Source: Lachnospiraceae bacterium (GTDB lineage: Bacteria; Bacillota; Clostridia; Lachnospirales; Lachnospiraceae). From it: DNA of 64,000 bases. Under the pieces are notes generated by a model. It saw nothing but the letters and a program-made list of their open reading frames with translations, had not been told where the DNA came from and did not search any database. Of this stretch, positions 43,123-52,000 are shown in pieces. The DNA is taken from contig JAETRI010000009.1 in the NCBI GenBank assembly GCA_021770245.1, forward strand, positions 38,884-102,883. The letters are read 5' to 3'. The position numbers and the translations under genes were made by a program. Each line of letters begins with the position of its first letter. Within the stretch, counting starts at the first letter, position 1.

Positions 43123-43431
43123 TTAGATCTCCACGCCGGCCATCATTGCGACATACTCGATGTCGGACTGCATTTTGATTTGTTTCAGTTCTGCGGCGGT
43201 AAGATCACGGAGAACAAACCAATACTCATCTCCAACAGGAGTAATCTGTACCAGTTCCATGTTCTCATGAAACTCGTCATTTTCGCCGTCATTGATTACG
43301 ACCTCAGAACAGTTGCCATCGAAAATTTCTGCGGCAACAGGCGCATCGGAAATGAAATTGTTTCCGTTGAGCCGCAAGTTCTTGATCTCTGTTCCGTCAG
43401 CAAGGGTTATCTTATAGATTTTCTCATCCAT
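43123..43431 (-). CDS. Small phage tail accessory protein
   Basis: The 102-residue acidic protein begins MDEKIYKITLADGTEIKNLRLNGNNFIS (start 43431, aaagga upstream, rather than the ORF track start at 43458). It ends VLRDLTAAELKQIKMQSDIEYVAMMAGVEI. Proteins of this layout, with a beta-rich start and a helix ending at a DIEYVAMMAGV-type tail, commonly sit between a tail fibre gene and xkdX in Clostridia phages. It lies between the DGR target and the xkdX-like gene. The role is unknown. Confidence 0.75.
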   Translation of the reverse strand: MDEKIYKITLADGTEIKNLRLNGNNFISDAPVAAEIFDGNCSEVVINDGENDEFHENMELVQITPVGDEYWFVLRDLTAAELKQIKMQSDIEYVAMMAGVEI

Positions 43432-43491
43432 TTCTATCGTTCCTTTCTTTTTTAACATATTTTTTAGTCACCTATATACGGTTTCAGACAA

Positions 43492-43508
43492 GGGGGCACA
43501 AGGCCCCC
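43492..43508 (-). other. GC hairpin downstream of DGR variable repeat
   Basis: On the minus strand, seven bases after the target gene's stop codon, gggggc and gccccc form a perfect 6-bp stem with the loop cttgt. DGRs typically need a hairpin or cruciform just beyond the variable repeat for efficient retrohoming. It could also serve as a terminator, but no T run follows directly. Confidence 0.8.
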
Positions 43509-43515
43509 AGATTTC

Positions 43516-44496
43516 CTAACCCCTCAGACCGAAGACCGGACGAACCCCACGAGAGTCCGACGCGTTGCCGCAGGTCGAACGGCCATCGCCGCTCACACGA
43601 GCGAAATACGTCCCAGAAACGACGTCTCTCAACCACTGGTTCTGTCTTGCAGGATTGATGAATCTCGGATGTGCAGCCATGAGCGCAAGCTGAGTTTTGT
43701 CGATGGTATAACGGTTCGGCACGAAAGATCCGTCTCCTGCAGGAGTAAACACCAGGCTTCCATACATCATGATTTCATTCGGCAGCTCAACCTTGGAATC
43801 ATACCAGGCGCCTGCGGACGGATAGCCATTGCTCACAGCATTCGTCAAATACTCGCGATGATTCAGAACTGCAGTCTCGCCAAATGCGGCATACACCAGT
43901 GTCTTGGCATTTTCCAGATTCTCCGTGTACATCTTAGAGCCTACATAGCCGCCAGTCGTGATGTTCGTCTCATTCATCTTCGCTGTGTACAGCTGGGAAT
44001 CGGGCATAACTACCAGATGGTGGGTCGTGCAAGCCGTATCGCCGCTATTCCACCAGTAATCCATATCCACAATTCTCCAGACTCTGCCGCCGATCTCCCA
44101 GTAATCACCCAAGAAGAATCTCTTGAATGTGCCGTTGGCAATGTTGGTCTTCTGTTCGGAAGTCAGAGCCGCTCCCAGATTCTTGCCGCGGAACGTGTTC
44201 TTACGAACCTCCAAAGGGGCGCAGGCATCCAGAATAGCCCACAAAGCGTCATCCACTGTGATTCCCTTATTTCCTGCGGATGTGTTGATCATAATCTTGT
44301 CTGTCTTAGCGACTGCCGTGGACTGAGTCAAATCGGCCACATTCATCACCGTTAAGTAATCCTTGGCGTTTCCTGCCTCGGCCAGAGCTTTCAGCAAGTC
44401 CTTTGCCAAAATTGTCTTTGTGCCGCCAGCGCCGTCTACCAAAAGAACGTTATCCGCCGGCAGAGTTGAGACTAAAGCATAATCCGTAATTTTCAT
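43516..44496 (-). CDS. DGR-diversified phage receptor-binding protein
   Basis: The 326-residue protein has an N-terminal tail-attachment part (ITDYALVSTLPADNVLLVDGAGGTKTILAKDLL), a middle domain with DYWEIGGRVWRIVDMDYWWNSGDT..HHLVVMPDS, and a C-terminal C-type-lectin-like fold ending GTYFARVSGDGRSTCGNASDSRGVRPVFGLRG. The last block is the variable repeat, and the closing GVRPVFGLRG is typical of DGR targets. It probably sits at the tail tip and binds the bacterial surface. A taggaggtaaacgaaac ribosome site precedes the ATG. Confidence 0.94.
   Translation of the reverse strand: MKITDYALVSTLPADNVLLVDGAGGTKTILAKDLLKALAEAGNAKDYLTVMNVADLTQSTAVAKTDKIMINTSAGNKGITVDDALWAILDACAPLEVRKNTFRGKNLGAALTSEQKTNIANGTFKRFFLGDYWEIGGRVWRIVDMDYWWNSGDTACTTHHLVVMPDSQLYTAKMNETNITTGGYVGSKMYTENLENAKTLVYAAFGETAVLNHREYLTNAVSNGYPSAGAWYDSKVELPNEIMMYGSLVFTPAGDGSFVPNRYTIDKTQLALMAAHPRFINPARQNQWLRDVVSGTYFARVSGDGRSTCGNASDSRGVRPVFGLRG
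43536..43624 (-). repeat. DGR variable repeat (VR), 89 bp
   Basis: This 89-bp segment at the 3' end of the target gene differs from the TR at 17 positions, all adenines in the TR sense strand. Twelve codons change: Asn to Tyr, Arg (three times), Ser, Gly (twice), Asp (twice) and Thr; Thr to Ser; Tyr to Cys. One Asn is unchanged. The invariant 3' part, ggggttcgtccgg, would be the start of the IMH, where TR and VR then diverge. Confidence 0.97.
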
Positions 44497-44519
44497 GTTT
44501 CGTTTACCTCCTAATGGTT

Positions 44520-44852
44520 TTATTTTTTTACAAATACAGCCAGAGAACGGATCGGATTATTTCCGCTATCAAGTATTTGTTCTGTGGAATAGCCCCGAGT
44601 GTCAAATTTTCGGTCATTGCTGTCCTTGACATCATCCCTCTCGGAGTCGAGGAGAACATATCTCCCCTTGTTACCGTTGTGGTTATCTCTTAGCCAACTG
44701 TCTACCTGGAAGCTATCAGGAATACCCTCCAAGAATTTCGCCAGCAGTCCGTTGTATTCTCTGCTTTGCAACGGATCGCCGACATTGTCCTGTACCGACT
44801 CTTTTTTTGAGTCCAAAATGGTTTGCAGATACACAAATGTATTGTCGAACAT
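44520..44852 (-). CDS. Hypothetical phage protein
   Basis: The 110-residue acidic protein opens MFDNTFVYLQTILDSKKESVQDNVGDPLQSREYNGLLAKFLEGIP and includes DSWLRDNHNGNKGRYVLLDSERDDVKDSNDRKFDTRGYSTEQILDSGNNPIRSLAVF. I do not recognise the family. The QDNV/LQSRE and KDSNDRKFDTR motifs echo the LQDSEERDVQSRVVEF units of the neighbouring 44868-46298 protein, so it may share a repeated structural motif with it. It sits between that protein and the DGR target and is likely a tail accessory protein. Confidence 0.65.
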   Translation of the reverse strand: MFDNTFVYLQTILDSKKESVQDNVGDPLQSREYNGLLAKFLEGIPDSFQVDSWLRDNHNGNKGRYVLLDSERDDVKDSNDRKFDTRGYSTEQILDSGNNPIRSLAVFVKK

Positions 44853-44867
44853 AGCAGCCTCCTTTCA

Positions 44868-46298
44868 TTACATAGCCAGCTTAGCTACTCCTGTGATAGA
44901 TTCGCCAAAACTGTCGAGGAGGTCTTCGGTACGTTTCGTAATAGTTTCAACCTGCTCATATTCGCTGAGCAGCCATGAGCCGCCATCGGAAATAGTTTGA
45001 TAGAAAGCGTGGTCGAGAACCAAATTAAGAATGGTTTCCTGAAGTGCTTTTACCTGTTCATTGAGACTTACCACCTCTTTATAAAGGTCTACATCTTTTA
45101 CAGCAACGAACTCCACAACCCTAGACTGGACATCTCTTTCTTCGGAATCCTGAAGATTTTGATTGTCCGAATCTGTAACAAATTCAAAGACGGAATGTTC
45201 ATCCCTCAGATTCTCTTTGAATTCCGTGTAATCTGTCTCGAACTTTTCCTGTCCTTCGACCGTGGCAAACTCGACAATCTTTGTCTTTATCTTATCCTGC
45301 CCGTTATCAAGGACATCCCCGTTCTCCTCGGATGCATAATCGTAAATGGAATGGTCAGTGGCCAAATCGGACTTGAAAATTTCCAACTCGTCGATCCGCT
45401 TCTCCAAATCAGCCAGCTTTGCGGCAAACGCCGAAACATCCACGGAATCAAGAACTTCCCTTATCGAATCCCACCAGTTCATGAAATCCGTATTCAGATT
45501 GTCTTTCCAAGTGTTGTAATCTGTCTGATTGGTGTTTACGTATTCCTCAAACCAAGTCTGCCACAGGACTTTCCATTCCTCAGCAGTCCGCTCTATTTCA
45601 CCGGAATGGGTATTGTAGAAATCTTCCCATTGTTTTTCCCAGTTAAGATAAGTCTGCTGAATCTCGGCGGTTTGAGAATCGTACCACTTCCTCCATTCGT
45701 TTTTCCAAAAGGCGTTTGTTTTGTTCATATCAGCAGTTTCGTTCTCATAGAAGACCTGCCACTGATCCGCCCATTGTTTAACAAGGTCGTCAATACTCAT
45801 CTTATCAAGTGGTGCCGTTACAAATGGACAGTCACTGGTTCCAACCTTATTTGTGATATCAGCAGTACGAATGGAAGTCACTCCTGCGGCAACTTTGATA
45901 TAAGCTAATGGATACTGCCAGCGGTTCTTCTCTTTGATCATCGCCGGCGGCTTAGCGTTCTTCGAGGTCGGCGTCCCTTTAACGATTTTGATTGTGTTTA
46001 TTCTTCCTTCTTTACGAGCATCTACTTCCAAAACAACGGCATCAACACGGTCAAGAATCACTTCTGACTGCGGTACCGTAAGTGGAAGAATCGAGTCGTT
46101 ATAAGTCCAAGTGTGGTTAAACCAGGCACGGCCTGTTCCGACACTGATCATCATTCCACTGTTCTGACTTACCATCAGCCTGGAACCGACATGCTGAAAT
46201 ACGCCATCCCGGATAACACCGTCAAAGATACTTCCGAACTGTATAGAGCTATAGCGTCTATCATGTTTTAATGAATCGTAAAAACCACTTGTCACCAT
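44868..46298 (-). CDS. Phage baseplate / tail-tip protein with coiled coil
   Basis: The 476-residue protein begins SGFYDSLKHDRRYSSIQFGSIFDGVIRDGVFQHVGSRLMV, the usual start of upper-baseplate or tail-tip proteins in Gram-positive phages. Residues 165-290 are a Trp-rich helical region with a recurring W...W..W spacing (KQWADQWQVFYENET, FWKNEWRKWYDSQT, NWEKQWEDFYNTHS, EWKVLWQTWFEEYV). Three beta units with VVEFVAV/FEFVTD-type cores follow. It probably links the baseplate to the receptor-binding protein encoded downstream. No enzyme motif was found. Confidence 0.8.
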   Translation of the reverse strand: MVTSGFYDSLKHDRRYSSIQFGSIFDGVIRDGVFQHVGSRLMVSQNSGMMISVGTGRAWFNHTWTYNDSILPLTVPQSEVILDRVDAVVLEVDARKEGRINTIKIVKGTPTSKNAKPPAMIKEKNRWQYPLAYIKVAAGVTSIRTADITNKVGTSDCPFVTAPLDKMSIDDLVKQWADQWQVFYENETADMNKTNAFWKNEWRKWYDSQTAEIQQTYLNWEKQWEDFYNTHSGEIERTAEEWKVLWQTWFEEYVNTNQTDYNTWKDNLNTDFMNWWDSIREVLDSVDVSAFAAKLADLEKRIDELEIFKSDLATDHSIYDYASEENGDVLDNGQDKIKTKIVEFATVEGQEKFETDYTEFKENLRDEHSVFEFVTDSDNQNLQDSEERDVQSRVVEFVAVKDVDLYKEVVSLNEQVKALQETILNLVLDHAFYQTISDGGSWLLSEYEQVETITKRTEDLLDSFGESITGVAKLAM

Positions 46299-46318
46299 AT
46301 TCTGTTTCCCTCCTTTCG

Positions 46319-48121
46319 TTATTCTAATACTTGGAAAGTAGGATACATGCTATAGCCGTTTGTATCCTGAACTCTCATTATTTCTGAAACTCGGACTTTG
46401 GATTCCATGCCATATTCATTTACAATCTGAACAAGATCGCCTTTGACAAAATCCTCGCCATATACAAAAGTCTTCCTTGCCTCGATTTCTCCAGTAAACG
46501 CCTTCATATAGACATTTTCTGCCAGCTCTTCGGCACCACGCTGATCCAGCAGAGCGTCCATTAGTTCATCAATCTCTTTCTGATCGGCCACAATCTTAGC
46601 CTCATACTCCGCTATCTTTTGCTTACAAGTTACAATATTAGCCTCATACGTGGCTTTGTTCGACTCATATGCCGATTTGGTTTTGTTGTACTCAGCCGTA
46701 GCGCTATTGTATTCTTTCGTTTCGTCGTCCAAAGTTTTCTGGTTGCTTTCTATGACGTCTTCATACTTGGATATCATATCCTCATAATCTTTTAGTTGAG
46801 ACTCATAATTAGGGAGCACCTTTTCAATTTCCTCTTTCTTAGAGTCAACATCTTTCTTGGCGTCTTCGTATTGCTTTTTTACAGCTTCCTGGCTATCAAT
46901 CGCCTCTTCATACTGAACGAGCTGAGCATATCTCATTGTTCGCTCATTGGTGATTTTGCTGTTGTAATTGCTAATCTTGTCGCTGCATCCACTTATCAGA
47001 TTGGCATAGTTATCAGACTGAGCCTTATAATTGTTTCTTGATGCCAGCTGAGTTTTTTGAGCAGCGGTTAATGAATTCCCGTAATTGGTTATTTGGGTAT
47101 TATAGTAGGAGATCCGTTGGTTAAGGGCAGATATTCTGGCTTCGTAATCGGATTTAAAAGATATATAGTCGGACTTCGTCTTATTATAATCCGTTGCCGT
47201 GGAATTAAACTTGGATGTCGCATCGGCCAGCCCCTGTTCGTTTTCTTCCAGTAATTCTTGCCATTTGTTCAATGTTTCCCGGTCTTCATTCAGTTGATCT
47301 GAATACTCATCCGACTGAATATCTCTTGCATCGGTGTAAAGTTCCTTTCTGGATAAGCCAGTCCCTCCACCGACAATTCTTTTCTTTCTCGCACTCCCTT
47401 CGCCCTCTCCTGCCACCAGTACAACATTCCTCAAAGTCTTCCCAGACTCCAAATAGTCGCTGTTTACGATGTTCTCGTATTTTGGTGAAAATATAACATA
47501 AGGATTGTCATCCTGTTCGTAGGACCGATCCTGCCCATGAATAAGGCAAAACTCGAAATGCCCGTCTGCCGTCATGGATACATCAAACCCGAGCTGATAT
47601 GTGTCACAAATTTTAAGGACAACATCATAGAGATTATCACCGGTATACTGGGCTCTGTGAGTCAGATTTATAATGTAAGGGTCTTTCGACTCTACAAACC
47701 TGAATTCCGGAACCTTTCTGTCAGGCAGCTTCGGGTTGATGATAGCGTCGTCCAAAAGTTTCTTAACCCCTGTTTGGATCTTTCCTCTTACGGATGTCTG
47801 TTCCCACACGATTCTCCGCTCAAGCAAAGATTCGAGACCTCTTCCTGAAACGATCAAATGGCTTCCTGTTTCGGTATTAGTTGAGATCTCGATATCTTCT
47901 ATAACCATTGCAGACGCAGATTCTTTCAACCAAACATAACAATCGAGTTTAGCCTCCATTTTCTCCTGGATCGTGGCAATGATGCCCATCATGGCGTCGC
48001 TGACCGGCGTATAAAACTCGAAGTTTCCATACCCATTGTACCGTTCAGTCCATATAAAGGATTCAAAGACGTCGATGTTGTACAAACTTCTGAACTCATT
48101 ATCGATGATAAATAGTTCCAT
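46319..48121 (-). CDS. Siphovirus Gp37-like baseplate/tail protein
   Basis: The 600-residue protein (ATG 48121, aggggg seven bases upstream) has an N-terminal phage tail domain: MELFIIDNEFRSLYNIDVFESFIWTERYNGYGNFEFYTP. This is the ReqiPepy6 Gp37-like pattern, with LIVSGRGLESLLERRIV and NPYVIFSPKYENIVNSDYLESGKTLRNVVLVAGEGEGSARKK. Residues about 280-545 are a very long coiled coil rich in Lys, Asp and Tyr. The C-terminus returns to a beta domain (YGEDFVKGDLVQIVNEYGMESKVRVSEIM). It likely forms the central tail spike or hub. Confidence 0.87.
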   Translation of the reverse strand: MELFIIDNEFRSLYNIDVFESFIWTERYNGYGNFEFYTPVSDAMMGIIATIQEKMEAKLDCYVWLKESASAMVIEDIEISTNTETGSHLIVSGRGLESLLERRIVWEQTSVRGKIQTGVKKLLDDAIINPKLPDRKVPEFRFVESKDPYIINLTHRAQYTGDNLYDVVLKICDTYQLGFDVSMTADGHFEFCLIHGQDRSYEQDDNPYVIFSPKYENIVNSDYLESGKTLRNVVLVAGEGEGSARKKRIVGGGTGLSRKELYTDARDIQSDEYSDQLNEDRETLNKWQELLEENEQGLADATSKFNSTATDYNKTKSDYISFKSDYEARISALNQRISYYNTQITNYGNSLTAAQKTQLASRNNYKAQSDNYANLISGCSDKISNYNSKITNERTMRYAQLVQYEEAIDSQEAVKKQYEDAKKDVDSKKEEIEKVLPNYESQLKDYEDMISKYEDVIESNQKTLDDETKEYNSATAEYNKTKSAYESNKATYEANIVTCKQKIAEYEAKIVADQKEIDELMDALLDQRGAEELAENVYMKAFTGEIEARKTFVYGEDFVKGDLVQIVNEYGMESKVRVSEIMRVQDTNGYSMYPTFQVLE

Positions 48122-48123
48122 CT

Positions 48124-49041
48124 TCAAACCCCCTCATAGATGATTCTGTTCTCGATTTTAAACTGAAGATTCTCAGCCCCCTCGTCTGCCGTATAGGCAA
48201 ATATATTATCGCCCTTTGTAAGCTGGAACCAGTCAGATTCTTTATCCAAAGCATTCAGGATATTGGTATAAATACCTCCCCTGAGCAGGCTTATATATTT
48301 ATTACCTCTGACCGTTGAGATGATGATATCATCACCAGCGATAATTCCAGATCCAGTTAAAGCCGCTATTTTGCTGTTGTAAATCTTCATCACTTCACGA
48401 GTTCCAGTATTGTAGATCGTTATATTACCGGCGTCGCCGATTGCATGAATGGTTATGGTTACACCGATTTCGGAATCGCCGTCGTAGTAAATGGTCTTCT
48501 CAGTCTCGTTTTCAATCGAACCGAACTCCAAAAGCGGCTCAGTCAAAGACTCATTTGAAAATACAAATTCAAACAGCGGCTCAATTCCAAAAAACACAGT
48601 TACATTTGTTCCGTTCTCCCCCGCAGAATAAAGATAAGGGTCCGAACAAATCAATGATATCTGGTTCGATTCCTCTTTGCTGAATATGTCAGGCTCATTT
48701 GTTTCGACAACGCCGTCCGTTTCGACAATCCTGTTATCGGTTTCAATAAGAAACTTCAAATTTTTCTTGATAGGAAAGTATTTGTAGGTGTTATGCCTCG
48801 CGTCTTCAATGGTTGGGGCAAACGTAAAGAACATATGAATCGTAATGTTCCTTTTTTCTACCCTTGCCGAATTGAACAAAGATCCGTCCATCGTTGCCAA
48901 ATCTGTCATATTCACGTTGGCCTTTGGAGGGCCAAGACCAGTTATGCTGGAAATTATCATCCCATGCTCGGGATCATCTTCCGCTAAAGTGATCTTGACC
49001 GACTCCCCAAGGTAATTTGTAATGGTTACTGATTTTATCAC
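48124..49041 (-). CDS. Phage distal tail protein
   Basis: The 305-residue protein matches the siphovirus distal tail (Dit-like) layout: MIKSVTITNYLGESVKITL, then ISSITGLGPPKANVNMTDLATMDGSLFNSARVEKRNITIHMFF, SNQISLICSDPYLYS and a galectin-like C-terminal half (TIHAIGDAGNITIYNTGTRE, DWFQLTKGDNIFAYTADEGAENLQFKI). Dit forms the ring joining the tail tube to the tip. It overlaps the tape-measure stop and the Gp37-like start by a few bases, as usual in tail operons. Confidence 0.88.
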   Translation of the reverse strand: MIKSVTITNYLGESVKITLAEDDPEHGMIISSITGLGPPKANVNMTDLATMDGSLFNSARVEKRNITIHMFFTFAPTIEDARHNTYKYFPIKKNLKFLIETDNRIVETDGVVETNEPDIFSKEESNQISLICSDPYLYSAGENGTNVTVFFGIEPLFEFVFSNESLTEPLLEFGSIENETEKTIYYDGDSEIGVTITIHAIGDAGNITIYNTGTREVMKIYNSKIAALTGSGIIAGDDIIISTVRGNKYISLLRGGIYTNILNALDKESDWFQLTKGDNIFAYTADEGAENLQFKIENRIIYEGV

Positions 49042-52000
49042 GTAGGGTTCACCGCCTTTCTGAACGCAGAAAACTGATTGTTCGTCTGCCGATAAATTTC
49101 AGACCTCGACAGTGACTTAGGTGAATAGTTGTTCTGCACGAAACTAAAAGTATTCGGTGCAGGCTGTTGATAGTTGCTAGGATTTTCAATGCTGGGCGAC
49201 GATTCTGCTTTCCTGCTTCTCGATGCCTCCACTGCCTTGTTATACGAGACAGACATATCCAACCCTTTAGAGAACAAGGAATTGATTTTTCCGACTCCAT
49301 TTTGAACATTGGACAGATCCAGAACCGGTCTTATTGTCGGGTCGGCATCCATTTCTCCGTTTACGATATCGGACACATGCGCAATCGCCGATTTCATGGA
49401 ATCGATAGCTTCCCTGCCCATAGACGTCCCAGCATCGCCGATACGCCCAAGATAAGCACGGATGCCATTCACCATTCCCAGATCCACATTCTCACCAATC
49501 TTAAAGAACACTTTCGACGGAGAATGCTCGTCAAGTTCTTTTTTCGCTGCTGCAACTGCTTTCTTTGCCGCATCAATCGCCGCGTCCGCAATCTCATCGA
49601 TCTTGCTTCTGATTCCGTCTGCTAATCCCTGAGCAGCATTCGCGCCAACCGGTCTAAGATCGCCGCTTGTAAGGTTGTTGCTAAACGCATTCTTAACAGC
49701 GGTGCATACCCCTTTTGCCGCCTCAACTGCAGTGCCCTGCTTGCTGATAATTCCGTTCGCCAGCGCCTGAACAATATTCTGCCCAATCGTGTTGAACGTG
49801 CTGTTTGGTAACTCAGCTTTGAACTTGGAAACCAGCGCTGTGCAAAGATTCCTTGCCGTTGTAAGAAGCGACGATTTTTTCGCATTCATGCCGTTAATTA
49901 AAGCCTGGATTACGTTCTGTCCAATCGTATTGAACGTGTTACTCGGCAGAGAAGTCCTGAACTGTTGTATCAGCGAGGTGCAAAGATTTCTCGCCGTACT
50001 CAACAACAGCCCCCTCTTTGAAGTCATTCCGTTGATGATTCCTTGGATTACGTTCTGCCCAATCGTGTTGAACGTGTTGCTCGGTAAGCCCGTCTGCATC
50101 GTCTGAACCAACGCCTGGCATACTGCAGAAGCAGTCAGCAATATCACCGCTTTTTTGGAAGCAATTCCATCGGTAACGCCTGTTCCCAGACTCTGTCCAG
50201 CAGTAGTCCCAGATGCGGTCAGAGTGCCGACCTGCGCCTGCATTGTTGATGTGACTGTTGTTAATAAAGCCGTCACTCCCTGCTGTACTTTCTCATTGGC
50301 ATTTGTGAAAGCCTGAATAAATCCGTCGATGCCGTTGTTCCCCATGGTTGTTAAATCACTTGCAAACCGTGTAAATCCAGACGTATCCACTCCAGATATG
50401 CCGTTCGCCATGTCCACAAGTTTCCCAAGCTCCACTATCACGGCATCAAGAAGTGCTGTGTCGATGCCAGCGATCGAATTGTAATATCCAGCAAACGATT
50501 GTCCAAACTTTTCCAGACTTTGGCCGAATGCTCCAATATCGTTATCACCTGTAAACCAGCTCACAAGACCACCTGTATTCGGCAGATTATTCGCCAATTC
50601 ACTGAGAGCTTTCGCCGCATTGGCCGATGCCGTGACCACAGTAGGCTGCACGTTGGCTACATCCTGTGCATACTTGGCTATGTGAGGACCAAACTTCTCC
50701 AGTTCCTCACCAAACTCTGAAAGGGTGTTATCGCCCATAATCAATGCTGCTAAACCACCAGAATTAGGCAAGGTTGATGCCATATCCGATAGTACCTGCG
50801 CAGCCTGAGCAGAAGCCTTCACTGCCGCCGGATCTACACCATTAACATCCTTAGCATACTTGCTGATGTGCGGGCCGAACTTCTCCAGTTCCTCACCAAA
50901 TGCCGAGAGCGTATTATCGCCCATAATTTTAGCGGCCAATCCTCCTGAATTTGGAAGTGTCGCCGCCATGTCAGCCATCATTTGTGCTGCTTCCGCTGAA
51001 GCTTTCACCGCAGCAGAATCCAGCCCTTTCACCTGATCCCCATATCTTTTAATATAAGGACCAAACTTCTCCAGTTCTGCCCCAAAATCAGACAGATTAT
51101 TTTCTCCGAATATCTTTCCGGCAAGCCCTCCACTATTAGGCAGTTTTGATGCCATCTCAGCCAGAGCAAGTGCCGCATTAGAAGAAGCGGTTATCACTTC
51201 CGGGTTGATACCGGCAATCTCATCAGAGTATCTCTTAAAATATGGCCCGAATTCAGCCAGTTCCTCGCCAAACTTCACAAGGCTGGTTCCTCCGGTAAAC
51301 CATTTAGTCAGTCCGTCCAAAATATTAGCTGCCGTCAAGAGCAGAATCGTCTGCGCAAGAGCGTTGACCCCCTGCAGCATAGCAGGATCGATCTTTTTTG
51401 CTCCTTCGATAAATCCTTGGGCGTTAGTCATAAAATCAGTCAGGTCCTGACCAATCTGCGGGAACTGTGCCGAAATACCGCCAAGGAATCCCCCGACAAT
51501 ACCACCGATAAATTTCCCGATAGCCGTACCTACACCCTGTAGTAAATCTCCTCCTTCCCCTACCAGCCACTTCAATCCCGGCAACTGAGCAAATGCACCG
51601 ACAGCGGCCAAAACCAGCGACATTTCGGCAATCACCACTCCCATACCAAGAACGCCCGCCATAGCCCCGGGTATCAGCCCCGCAACGGCAGAAAGCGCAA
51701 GCATAATAGCCGAAAGCAAACCGATACCAACAATGCCTTCCAAAAGAACGTTGGTGTCAATCCCTTTCAAGGCATCCACAACACCCTTAAAGAACGCACC
51801 GATCAGGTTCACAGCTGCTTTAATCAATTCTGGAAGCCTCGCCGCAATCGCGTTGATGACCCCAATCAGGAAGTCCATCAGGTAAGTCACTATGTTAGGT
51901 CCATGCTCCGCTAAGGATTTCAGTACTTCCTCGATCAATGTAAGTACGCCCTCCGCAATCGGCGGGGCACATTCAACTATGACATCCACTATTGCAAGAA

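Noticed and set aside
42363-43624. TR/VR pair as a simple gene-fragment duplication
   Set aside because: Drift would put changes at all bases; every mismatch is at a template adenine, so the DGR reading is far better.
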